From Clostridia bacterium (GTDB lineage Bacteria; Bacillota; Clostridia; Christensenellales; CAG-138), in assembly GCA_017438865.1 (NCBI GenBank), contig JAFRUN010000003.1, forward strand, positions 1 to 42,334: 42,334 bases of DNA, read 5' to 3'. The notes beneath the pieces were generated by a model. It did not search any database. It was not told the DNA's origin and saw only the letters and a list, made by a program, of their open reading frames with translations. Of the stretch, positions 1 to 6,768 are shown piece after piece (the first letter of the stretch is position 1; each line of letters opens with the position of its first letter). Both the position numbers and the translations under genes were made by a program.

Positions 1-6
1 TATAAT
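1..6 (+). promoter_or_regulatory. -10 box of the tRNA-Val gene
   Basis: TATAAT at the very edge of the window, eight bases before the first base of the tRNA. It fits a sigma-A -10 box; the -35 box lies outside the window. Confidence 0.6.
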
Positions 7-13
7 CGGGCAC

Positions 14-90
14 GGGGATGTAGCTCAGCTGGTCAGAGCGCTGTGTTCACATCGCAGATGTCTAGGGTTCGAGCCCCTACATCCCCACCA
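14..90 (+). tRNA. tRNA-Val (anticodon CAC)
   Basis: Full cloverleaf with encoded CCA, 77 nt. The acceptor stem GGGGATG pairs with CATCCCC. The anticodon stem is CTGTG/CGCAG with loop TTCACAT, giving anticodon CAC for GUG codons. The T-arm is TAGGG-TTCGAGC-CCCTA. The 3' end of this gene, from the T-loop to CCA (70-90), is repeated exactly at 265-285, and its T-loop/stem is present in inverted form at 141-150. Confidence 0.95.
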
Positions 91-124
91 AATAAAAGCC
101 CCGCCGTGTGCGGGGCTTTTATTT
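91..124 (+). terminator. Rho-independent terminator of tRNA-Val
   Basis: The hairpin AAAAGCCCCGC / GCGGGGCTTTT starts just after the CCA and is followed by ATTT. Its 3' part and the next 15 nt (115-139) recur exactly at 527-551. Confidence 0.85.
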
Positions 125-140
125 GGTCCGTACAAACAGG

Positions 141-285
141 AGGGGCTCGACTGAACGCCCGCAAAACGACACAGTGCATCGTTTTGCAGTGAAGCGGGTT
201 TGCGGCAGGTGCGAACGTGCAGCGCGGAGCGCAAACGGAAGACGCCGATATCCATTGCCGCAAACGAGCCCCTACATCCCCACCA
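141..285 (+). repeat. tRNA-tail repeat element, copy at tRNA-Val, with duplicated tRNA 3' end
   Basis: Three parts are visible. (1) 141-150 is the exact reverse complement of the tRNA T-loop/stem at 69-78. (2) 148-264 is a 117-nt core: a left block of 62 nt containing a GCAAAACGA...TCGTTTTGC hairpin, then a 50-nt variable middle bounded by the 8-bp inverted repeat TTTGCGGC (199-206) and GCCGCAAA (257-264). (3) 265-285 is an exact 21-nt copy of the tRNA-Val 3' end including CCA. A second copy with the same core length lies behind tRNA-Ser (37575-37691); the left blocks share 56 of 62 bases. No credible ORF is present. Function unknown. Confidence 0.85.
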
Positions 286-325
286 CGTCGTCGCAAGCTC
301 CGCCTGGCTTGCGACGACTTTTTTG
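286..325 (+). terminator. Terminator-like hairpin behind the duplicated tRNA 3' end
   Basis: GTCGTCGCAAGC / GCTTGCGACGAC with a short loop, followed by six T. It sits directly behind the copied CCA, in the position a tRNA terminator would take, but its sequence is unrelated to the terminator at 91-124. Confidence 0.7.
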
Positions 326-526
326 TGAAACAAACAAGTCATTGCTGCGCTTTGTTCCGCTGCGACTCCTTTCCGCAAAAGGTCCCGCTCGGTTCGCCTC
401 TCCACTTCGCTGCGCTTCGTTACAGAAGTGCCGTCGCGCGCTTCCCGCGCGTCGCCATGTTCGCTTGCAGGCGCGCTCACGACGGTTCTCTGTCGCTGCC
501 GACCTTTTGCGGTCAGCGCCTGCGGC
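326..526. other. Non-coding stretch of short palindromes
   Basis: About 200 bases between the two parts of the tRNA-Val repeat region. ORFs can be read through it in several frames, but they are arginine-, serine- and alanine-rich and have no ribosome-binding site. Short GC-rich dyads are frequent, for example GACC..GGTC near 501-514 and AGCGCC..GGCGCT at 515-529. I see no gene. Confidence 0.5.
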
Positions 527-579
527 GCTTTTATTTGGTCCGTACAAACAGAAGGGGCTCGAATGAGCGCCCCGCAAAC
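527..579 (+). repeat. Second, truncated start of the tRNA-tail repeat
   Basis: 527-551 is an exact 25-nt copy of 115-139 (end of the tRNA terminator plus spacer). It is followed by the inverted T-arm (AGGGGCTCGA, 553-562) and about 20 nt resembling the beginning of the 117-nt core, ending after GCAAAC. The rest of the core is missing. Confidence 0.75.
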
Positions 580-595
580 TTTTTTTCAAAGACAC

Positions 596-624
596 TTTCT
601 ATTTTCCGGATTGTTTGTTATACT
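596..624 (+). promoter_or_regulatory. Possible promoter of the Lgt-like gene
   Basis: TATACT at 619-624 is a good -10 box. The -35 candidate 17 nt upstream (TTTCTA) is poor. Confidence 0.35.
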
Positions 625-647
625 GTAAGCAAATCGGAGGTGTCGCA

Positions 648-1595
648 ATGGAAGCGTTCAACACAGCATTTTCCCTCGGCGGCGCGACGCTGGCGTGGAA
701 CGGCATCGTTCTTGCCGTTTCGATCCTCGTCGCCGTCGTTGTTTCCGCCGTTCTCGTCAAAAAACGCGGCGCGTACAAGGACCTCGCGCTCGACGCCTGC
801 ATCGTCGGGATCCCGACGGGGCTTTTGGGCGCGCGCCTGTTTGCCGCGATCTCCGGAAAGGTCGCGTTCGCGTCGTTCTTCGATCTCACAAAGGCAGGGC
901 TCAATCTGCCGGGCGCGCTGCTGTTCGCGGGCGTCGGGATCGCCCTCTACGCGAGGATCAAAAAACTGTCCGTCGCCGAAACGTTCGATATCCTTGCGCC
1001 GGGCGCGTTCTTCGGGCTTGCCGTCGGACGCTGGTCGGACTTCTTCCTGTGCGACGGTCTCGGACCGGTCGCGGGCGCGAACGTGCCCAAATTCTTTCCG
1101 CTCGTCACCTTTACGCCGCAGTATTTTTCCGACGGCAAAACCGTCGCGTTCGCGGTATTCTTCCTTGATTTTCTGGTCTGCGCCGCGCTCGGCGTCACGG
1201 CGCTCCTGCTGAAAAACCGCAGGGCGGGGACCGTGTCCCGCGTTTCGATCGTGATCTATCTGTTCGCCGAATTCATCCTCGAATGGCTGCGCGACGGTTC
1301 GACAAGGCAGATCGTGTTCGGCGAGGTGCGGTTCAACCAGATCGTGCTGATGGCGATGCTGCTGTTCTTCGTGGGACTTTCGCTGTACCTTGCAAGACGC
1401 GCCGAAACGCCAGCGCCGGCATCCGGAGCCGAACCGGAAAAAGAACCGGAGGAGCCCGCAAAGCCGGAGGAGCCGGAGGAGCCCGCAAAGCCGGAGGAGC
1501 CGGAGGAACCCGCGGCGGAGGAAGCGCCCGAAGAGCCCGTTCCGGAGGAATCCGCGGAGGAAGCGGACGCGCCGGGGGAGGGCGAAGCGGAATGA
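648..1595 (+). CDS. Divergent Lgt-like membrane protein with Pro/Glu-rich tail
   Basis: 315 residues with about six or seven hydrophobic segments up to residue 250, arranged like prolipoprotein diacylglyceryl transferase (Lgt), the membrane enzyme that lipidates lipoprotein precursors. Residues 127-139 (GRWSDFFLCDGLG) line up with the Lgt signature GRxGNFxNxExxG but have Asp for the key Asn and Asp for the Glu. The late segment with LEWLRDGS (211-218) resembles the conserved region near the second essential Arg. Residues 254-315 form an acidic tail with the repeat KPEEPEEPA. ATG 648 was chosen because GGAGG lies at 636-640; the in-frame upstream codon at 615 has none. It overlaps the next gene, a lipoprotein, by ATGA. 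It may be a functionally altered Lgt paralogue; the family call is fairly sure, the activity is not. Confidence 0.75.
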   Translation: MEAFNTAFSLGGATLAWNGIVLAVSILVAVVVSAVLVKKRGAYKDLALDACIVGIPTGLLGARLFAAISGKVAFASFFDLTKAGLNLPGALLFAGVGIALYARIKKLSVAETFDILAPGAFFGLAVGRWSDFFLCDGLGPVAGANVPKFFPLVTFTPQYFSDGKTVAFAVFFLDFLVCAALGVTALLLKNRRAGTVSRVSIVIYLFAEFILEWLRDGSTRQIVFGEVRFNQIVLMAMLLFFVGLSLYLARRAETPAPASGAEPEKEPEEPAKPEEPEEPAKPEEPEEPAAEEAPEEPVPEESAEEADAPGEGEAE

Positions 1596-2104
1596 AGCGC
1601 CTGCCGTTTCTGCTGCTTGCGCTGTTGCTGCTTGCGTGCAGCTCGCAGGAAGCGAAGCTCATCTATCTTCCGGAGGCGACGCCGACGCCGCAGACGGAAT
1701 TCACGCCGTCGCCCGCGCCCGAGCCCGTGCCGATCGAGATCGCGCCGGTGCAGGGCGAGGGGTTTACGACCGATGCGAACGGCATTCCGATCCTGAACGA
1801 AAAGACGCACTATTTTGAATACTATCTGACGATCAAAAACCTGCGCATCTACGAGGAAAACGGAGAAACGCTGATCGACGCGGTCATCACGAACAATTAC
1901 CCGAAAAAACTCACAGGCGGGCTTCGGATCACGTTTTGGGCGGACAGTCTCGAATACGGCTACGGCGACTTCTACACGGCGGGCGGCGGGCTCGTGCTGT
2001 TCCCCGGCGAGAACCGCGTCTATGCCGACGTGCTGACGGAGGTCGATGTGCAGATGATGCCCTTCGAGATCACGGTCTCGACGCCCTTTGTGCCGGAACA
2101 GTAA
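1592..2104 (+). CDS. Small lipoprotein of unknown function
   Basis: 170 residues. A Lys/Arg start and Leu-rich segment end in a lipobox (LLLACSS, Cys about residue 16), so it is likely anchored to the outer face of the membrane. A Thr/Pro linker (ATPTPQTEFTPSP) precedes a compact domain of about 120 residues with beta-strand character, which I do not recognise. The start ATG overlaps the stop of the Lgt-like gene, so the two are translationally coupled. That a lipoprotein follows an Lgt-like enzyme may or may not be meaningful. The long reading frame upstream in this phase lies inside the previous gene and is not used. Confidence 0.75.
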   Translation: MKRLPFLLLALLLLACSSQEAKLIYLPEATPTPQTEFTPSPAPEPVPIEIAPVQGEGFTTDANGIPILNEKTHYFEYYLTIKNLRIYEENGETLIDAVITNNYPKKLTGGLRITFWADSLEYGYGDFYTAGGGLVLFPGENRVYADVLTEVDVQMMPFEITVSTPFVPEQ

Positions 2105-2122
2105 TAAAGAAAGGAAAACCGT

Positions 2123-3352
2123 ATGAACAACAGAGCATTGAAACAGATCTTTCTCGACACCGATTTTGTGCACCGCAGCGGAACGCCGGAGGAGCTGCGC
2201 GTTGCGGAATATCTGAAGGCGCAATGCGAAGCCCTCGGCGCAAAGGCATGGATCGAGCCGTTCGCCGTGCCGATGGCGGAGATCGAGGAAGCGCATGTGT
2301 ACGCCGACGGCAAGGAGATCCCGGCGAAGGGCTTTTTCTGCTGCGGCAGCGGCGAAGTCGAGGGCGAGCTTTACTATATGCCCGCTTTGGACAAGGTCTC
2401 CGTTGCGGGCGCAAAGGACAGGATCGTGCTGCTGGATACGGCGGGGATCGGCTTTTTCGGCTATCGGGATCTCATGAAAGCGGGCGCGAAGGGCATTCTG
2501 TTCCGGTGCGGCGATCTGCACAACGGCAACCGCGACATCGACGAACGCGATCTGAGAGCCGCGGTCGTCGGCGAGGAACGGAAGGTGCTCTGCGCCATGC
2601 TGCACGCGTCGACCGCCGTCGAACTCGTCAGAAACAAAACGAAGCGCGTGCGTATTTCGATCCGACAGCGCGAATACGAGGGCGAATCGCACAACGTCGT
2701 CGCCGAACTGCCGGGCAAAAACGGCGAGTGGATCACGCTGAGCGCGCATTACGACACGACCGCGCTGTCCCACGGCTCCTACGACAACATGACCGGCTGC
2801 GTCGGTATGCTCGGCGTGCTGGACGCGCTGAAGCGCAAGCCGCTGAACTACGGACTGCGCCTCGTTTTCTGCGGCAGCGAGGAACGCGGGCTTCTGGGCT
2901 CGAAGGCGTATGTTCACGATCATGAGACGGAGCTTGACAGGATCGCGCTGAACGTCAATCTCGACATGATCGGCACGCTCATGGGCAAGTTCATCGCGTG
3001 CGTGTCCGCCGAGGACAAGCTCGCAAGCTACATCGCCTACATGGCGGCGGAGCTCGGCTTCCCGGTGAGCGCAAAGACCGGCGTGTATTCCAGCGATTCC
3101 ACGCCGTTTGCGGACAAAGGCGTGCCCGCACTGTCGTTCGCGCGGATCGCGGGCGATGCCGTCGCGCCGATCCATTGCCGCTTCGACCGTCCCGACGTGC
3201 TTTCGATGGACCGTATGCAGGAGGACATCGCGTTTATCGCGGAGTTTGTACGCCGCATGGCAATGTCCTGCGTCTGCCCGGTCGGGCGCGACATTCCCGA
3301 TTCGGTCAAAGACGATCTCGACAAATACCTCTTCCGCAAGCGCAGAGAATAA
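2123..3352 (+). CDS. M28-family zinc aminopeptidase with PA-like insert
   Basis: 409 residues. The C-terminal half carries the metal ligands of M28 di-zinc peptidases: His209 (SAHYDT), Asp221 (SYDNMTG), the Glu pair 253-254 (GSEERG), Asp281 (NLDMIG) and His351 (PIHCRFD). Residues 75-190 look like the protease-associated (PA) domain often inserted in this family. No signal peptide is seen, so the enzyme is probably cytoplasmic or released in another way. GAAAGGAAAA precedes the ATG. It lies 18 nt behind the lipoprotein gene and probably belongs to the same transcript, which ends at the hairpin at 3359. Substrate preference cannot be read from the sequence. Confidence 0.9.
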   Translation: MNNRALKQIFLDTDFVHRSGTPEELRVAEYLKAQCEALGAKAWIEPFAVPMAEIEEAHVYADGKEIPAKGFFCCGSGEVEGELYYMPALDKVSVAGAKDRIVLLDTAGIGFFGYRDLMKAGAKGILFRCGDLHNGNRDIDERDLRAAVVGEERKVLCAMLHASTAVELVRNKTKRVRISIRQREYEGESHNVVAELPGKNGEWITLSAHYDTTALSHGSYDNMTGCVGMLGVLDALKRKPLNYGLRLVFCGSEERGLLGSKAYVHDHETELDRIALNVNLDMIGTLMGKFIACVSAEDKLASYIAYMAAELGFPVSAKTGVYSSDSTPFADKGVPALSFARIAGDAVAPIHCRFDRPDVLSMDRMQEDIAFIAEFVRRMAMSCVCPVGRDIPDSVKDDLDKYLFRKRRE

Positions 3353-3384
3353 AAAACCGGACCCCTTGCGGGGTCCTTTTTTTA
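3351..3384. terminator. Bidirectional terminator between M28 and U32 genes
   Basis: GGACCCC-TTGC-GGGGTCC (3359-3376) has an A-run before it and a T-run after it, so it can serve both converging transcripts. Confidence 0.85.
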
Positions 3385-4566
3385 TATCTTTTTCCGCAGC
3401 AGATCGCCGGGCGCAAGGGGAAGACCGGTTTTGATCTTCAGCACCGCCTTGACCTTGTTCGCGATCTCCACCGGCGCGCCGGATTCGTCCTCGATCTCGT
3501 CCGCGCGCAGCACGGCGCGGGAAAGCACGGGAGAGACGACTTCGAGCGCGTCGCCGCGCGCGAAACGGTTGCGCTGCTCGACCGTCGCGACGCCGTTTTC
3601 GCAGGCGAGCACAACGCCCGCAAACCGGTGCGTCTGCGTATAGACGCCGGCGTTTGAATGATCCTTCGGCAGCTCGCCGTGATAGAATCCGGTCGTGTAC
3701 GGGCGGTGCGACACGGTGAGAAGCTCCTTTTGCGCTTCCGCAACGGTCATCGTGCCGTCGAGTACGCGCCGGTAAGCGTTCGTCACGACCGCAACGTAGT
3801 ATTCCGTCTTCATGCGCCCTTCGATCTTCAGCGACGTCACGCCCGCGTCGACGAGCTCGTCCAGAAGTCCGACGCAGCAGAGGTCGCGGCTCGAAAGAAC
3901 GTAGCTCGCATTGCCCTCCTCGACGATCGGGAAGCTCTGGTTCGGGCGTGTTTCCTCGACCAGCGCGTAGCTCCAGCGGCACGGCTGCGCACAGTCGCCG
4001 CGGTTGCCGCTTCTGCCGAGGATCGCGGAGGAGAGGAGGCACCGTCCCGAATACGCCATGCACATCGCGCCGTGCACGAACGCTTCAAGTTCGAGATCGT
4101 CTGGAATGCGCCGTTTCAGGTCCCGAATCTGTTCGATCGTCATCTCGCGCGCGAGCACGATGCGCTTTGCGCCGAGCCCGTACCACGTCATGGCGGACGC
4201 GTGGTTGGTGCAGCTTGCCTGCGTGGAAACGTGCAGCTCGAGCTGCGGACACGCCCTGTGCATGGTCGCGAGCACGCCGAGATCGGACACGATCGCCGCG
4301 TCGGCGCCGCAGTTCTTCAATTCATTCGCATAGGCGGGGAGCAGGTCGATCTCGTCCGGGTAGGCGAGCGCGTTGACCGTCACATACAGCCGCTTTCCTT
4401 TTGCGTGGACGGCGTTCGCCGCGTCCGCGATATCGTCGAACGTGAACCCCGCGCTTTTTGCGCGAAGCTGCAGAAGCGGACCGCCGAGATACACCGCGTC
4501 CGCACCGAAGCGCAGAGCCGCCGAAAGCGCCTCCTTCGATCCGACCGGCGCCAGAAGTTCCGTCAT
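3382..4566 (-). CDS. U32-family protein (TrhP/YrrO-like tRNA hydroxylation factor)
   Basis: 394 residues. The N-terminal TIM-barrel-like part begins TELLAPVGSKEAL. The U32 signature follows, with HGAMCMAYSGRC (165-176) and GNRGDCAQPCR (187-197), giving four conserved Cys (169, 176, 192, 196) likely to hold an Fe-S cluster. A C-terminal small beta-domain starts about residue 320. Members include TrhP (prephenate-dependent 5-hydroxyuridine formation in tRNA) and RlhA (23S rRNA hydroxylation); the length fits the single-unit YrrO/TrhP type, but substrate assignment is inference. The family was once called collagenase-like peptidases. ATG 4566 is preceded by GGAGG on the minus strand. Confidence 0.88.
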   Translation of the reverse strand: MTELLAPVGSKEALSAALRFGADAVYLGGPLLQLRAKSAGFTFDDIADAANAVHAKGKRLYVTVNALAYPDEIDLLPAYANELKNCGADAAIVSDLGVLATMHRACPQLELHVSTQASCTNHASAMTWYGLGAKRIVLAREMTIEQIRDLKRRIPDDLELEAFVHGAMCMAYSGRCLLSSAILGRSGNRGDCAQPCRWSYALVEETRPNQSFPIVEEGNASYVLSSRDLCCVGLLDELVDAGVTSLKIEGRMKTEYYVAVVTNAYRRVLDGTMTVAEAQKELLTVSHRPYTTGFYHGELPKDHSNAGVYTQTHRFAGVVLACENGVATVEQRNRFARGDALEVVSPVLSRAVLRADEIEDESGAPVEIANKVKAVLKIKTGLPLAPGDLLRKKI

Positions 4567-4593
4567 ATTGCCTCCGAAAAATCCGTTTTGTTC

Positions 4594-4622
4594 AGTATAT
4601 CAACCCGAACGTCCTGCGTCAA
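4594..4622 (-). promoter_or_regulatory. Sigma-A promoter of the U32 gene
   Basis: On the minus strand TTGACG (4622-4617), 17-nt spacer, TATACT (4599-4594). It lies 28 nt upstream of the start codon. Confidence 0.7.
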
Positions 4623-4693
4623 CCGCCGACCGCAGGCGGCGCGGAGGATGAATTGCGCTTCGCGCGTGAATTGCGGCTTCGCCGCATGAATCG
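4623..4693. repeat. Small palindromic repeat cluster between divergent genes
   Basis: A hairpin CCGCC/GGCGG (4623-4639) is followed by direct units starting TGAATTGCG: 4649-4666 (core GCGCTTCGCGC), 4667-4686 (core GCGGCTTCGCCGC) and a short TGAATCG at 4687. Each unit contains its own dyad. It resembles REP/BIME-type intergenic repeats in form. No coding potential. Confidence 0.6.
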
Positions 4694-4698
4694 TCCTA

Positions 4699-4727
4699 TG
4701 GACATCAAACGATCGATGTGCTACAAT
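4699..4727 (+). promoter_or_regulatory. Sigma-A promoter of the nfo-zinc transporter operon
   Basis: TGGACA (4699-4704), 17-nt spacer, TACAAT (4722-4727), 41 nt before the nfo start codon. I saw no clear Zur-type palindrome around it. Confidence 0.7.
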
Positions 4728-4768
4728 AGAGCATCATAAAATGTCTTTTTGTGGGCAAAAGGGGAATT

Positions 4769-5602
4769 ATGCTGCACATCGGCTGTCATCTGTCGCCGTC
4801 CGACGGACTTCTCAATATGGCAAAAACCGCGTCGGCGCTCGGCGCGGACACGTTTCAGTTCTTTTCGCGCAATCCGAGAGGCAGCAGGGCGAAGCCGCTC
4901 GATCAGAGCGACGCGGACGCCATGCTTGCGTACTTGAACGAAAACCGTTTCGCGCCGGTGCTCGTGCACGCGCCGTACACGCTGAACCCGTGCGCCGAAA
5001 AGCCGGAGACCGCGGCGTTTGCGGAGCTCGTCATGCGCGACGACCTTGCCCGCTGCACCGCGATGAAAACGCCGTTCTACAATTTCCATCCCGGTTCGCA
5101 CGTCGGACAGGGCGAAGCGGCCGGCATCGAAAAGACGGCGGCGCTTCTGAACCGCATTCTGGACGACACGACCGATACGACCGTTCTGATCGAAACAATG
5201 TCCGCGCAGGGCAGCGAGATCGGCGGCACGTTCGAGTCCGTCCGCGCGATCATCGACGGCGTCGAACGGAGCGACCGCGTCGGCGTATGCCTCGACACCT
5301 GTCACGTCTTTCAGGCGGGCTATGATATCGTGAACGATCTGGACGGCGTGCTGACCGCGTTCGACCGCGTGATCGGGCTCGACCGGCTGAAGTTCGTCCA
5401 CCTGAACGACGCCTTGTTCGGCTTCGGCCTGCACAGGGACCGCCACGCGCCGATCGGCAGGGGCTGCATCGGACTCGACGCGATGCGCCGCATCGTGAAC
5501 CATCCCGCGCTTTGCGCGCTGCCGTTCTGCCTCGAAACGCCGCACGACCGGCTTTCCGAATACGCCGATGAAATTTCGCTTTGCAGGGGGCTTTCGGAAT
5601 GA
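4769..5602 (+). CDS. nfo: Endonuclease IV (zinc-dependent AP endonuclease)
   Basis: 277 residues, the usual length. The enzyme cuts 5' of abasic sites in base excision repair and carries three zinc ions. All nine expected ligand positions can be seen: His67, His107 (NFHPGSH), Glu142 (LIETM), Asp176 and His179 (LDTCH), His211 (KFVHLND), Asp224 and His226 (DRHAPIG), Glu256 (CLETPH). ATG 4769 has AAAGGGG upstream; a GTG six codons earlier is possible but less well placed. It is the first gene of a five-gene string with ATGA overlaps or abutting starts that continues into a zinc-type ABC transporter, so a zinc enzyme is co-expressed with zinc uptake. Confidence 0.93.
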   Translation: MLHIGCHLSPSDGLLNMAKTASALGADTFQFFSRNPRGSRAKPLDQSDADAMLAYLNENRFAPVLVHAPYTLNPCAEKPETAAFAELVMRDDLARCTAMKTPFYNFHPGSHVGQGEAAGIEKTAALLNRILDDTTDTTVLIETMSAQGSEIGGTFESVRAIIDGVERSDRVGVCLDTCHVFQAGYDIVNDLDGVLTAFDRVIGLDRLKFVHLNDALFGFGLHRDRHAPIGRGCIGLDAMRRIVNHPALCALPFCLETPHDRLSEYADEISLCRGLSE

Positions 5603-6768
5603 ATCCGCATCTTGTTTCCGTTTTTCCCTGCGAAACGTACGCGCCCGAAACGTGCGAGGCGGCGCTTTCCGCCGTATTGGAACCGCTCGGCGGGCTCGAC
5701 TGGGTTCGTCCCGGCATGCGCGTCGGGATCAAGGCGAACCTCGTTGCGGGCGCAAAGCCCGAAAAGGCGGTCACCACGCATCCGGCGCTGCTTGCGGCGC
5801 TGACGCGGCTTCTCATTGCGCGCGGCGCGTCCGTGGTGATCGGCGACAGTCCCGGCAACCTTTTTAACGCTGCGGTGCTGAACCGCGTCTATGCGCTCTC
5901 CGGTCTTTCCGAGGCGGAGGAGGCGGGCGCGGAGCTGAACCGCGACTTCTCCGAAAAGGACGCGTTCTTTGCCGACGCGGTGCAGGCGAAGCAGTTCACT
6001 TATACCGGCTGGCTCGACGGCTGCGACGCGATCGTCAACTTCTGCAAACTGAAATCGCACGGCATGATGTCGCTGTCCTGCGCGGCGAAGAACCTGTTCG
6101 GCACGATCCCCGGCACGATGAAGCCGGAGTACCATTACCGCTTCCCGAACCCGAACGAGTTCGCGGACATGATCGTCGATCTCGACGAGTATTTCAAGCC
6201 GGTCCTGCACATCTGCGACGCGGTGCTCGCCATGGAGGGCAACGGCCCCACGCAGGGAAAGCCGAAGCACGTCGGCGCGCTGCTCGCCTCGCACGATCCG
6301 CACCGGCTGGACGTGCTCGCGGCGACGCTGATCGGGCTCGATCCCGCGGAGGTCCCGACGCTCGCGGCGGCGGCGCGGCGGAACCTTGCGCCGGCGTCGG
6401 TCGACGGCATCGAGACCGCGGGCGACTGGAAACAATTTGTGCAGACGGATTTCGAGCGGATCGAAAACCGCAACAGTCTCCTGTTCGTGGGCGGCGACAA
6501 CATTTTCGGCAGGACGGTGCGCGGCGCGATGAACCTGTGCCTCGTTTCGCGTCCGAAGGTAAAGAAACGCGCGTGCGTCGGCTGCGGCAGATGCCGCGAC
6601 GTGTGCCCGGCGCATACGATCGCGATCAAAAACAAAAAGGCGGTCATCAACCGCAGAAACTGCATCAAATGCTTCTGCTGTCAGGAGTTCTGCCCGGTCG
6701 GCGCGATGCGCGTGCACCGTTCGCCGGTCGCAAAGATCCTGACGCACGGAAGGGAGAGATCGAAATGA
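5599..6768 (+). CDS. DUF362 protein with two 4Fe-4S ferredoxin motifs
   Basis: 389 residues from ATG 5599, which overlaps the nfo stop codon. The DUF362 domain covers about residues 20-310 and includes GIKANLV, GDSPG and KLKSHGMMSLSCAAKNLFG. Two cluster motifs of ferredoxin type follow near the C-terminus: CVGCGRCRDVCP and CIKCFCCQEFCP, each able to hold one 4Fe-4S cluster. Cytoplasmic; probably an electron carrier or redox enzyme. The family has no settled function in bacteria. Its position inside a zinc operon might suggest a metal-related role, but that is a guess. Confidence 0.88.
   Translation: MNPHLVSVFPCETYAPETCEAALSAVLEPLGGLDWVRPGMRVGIKANLVAGAKPEKAVTTHPALLAALTRLLIARGASVVIGDSPGNLFNAAVLNRVYALSGLSEAEEAGAELNRDFSEKDAFFADAVQAKQFTYTGWLDGCDAIVNFCKLKSHGMMSLSCAAKNLFGTIPGTMKPEYHYRFPNPNEFADMIVDLDEYFKPVLHICDAVLAMEGNGPTQGKPKHVGALLASHDPHRLDVLAATLIGLDPAEVPTLAAAARRNLAPASVDGIETAGDWKQFVQTDFERIENRNSLLFVGGDNIFGRTVRGAMNLCLVSRPKVKKRACVGCGRCRDVCPAHTIAIKNKKAVINRRNCIKCFCCQEFCPVGAMRVHRSPVAKILTHGRERSK

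Noticed and set aside
265-285. A second complete tRNA-Val gene
   Set aside because: Only the T-loop to CCA segment is repeated. The preceding 117-nt core does not supply a D-arm or anticodon arm.
25-480. 151-residue minus-strand ORF over the tRNA-Val region, and overlapping plus-strand ORFs at 108-1212
   Set aside because: They run through the tRNA gene and repeat elements, have no ribosome-binding site and show Arg/Ser/Ala-rich composition. They come from repeats and GC bias.
1256-4063. 935-residue minus-strand ORF
   Set aside because: It lies antisense to the Lgt-like, lipoprotein and M28 genes, which have clear motifs and start signals. Its composition is that of an antisense reading frame in GC-rich DNA.
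4594-4727. Zur box controlling the zinc operon
   Set aside because: I looked for an AT-rich Zur-type palindrome around both promoters and found only the GC-rich repeat units.
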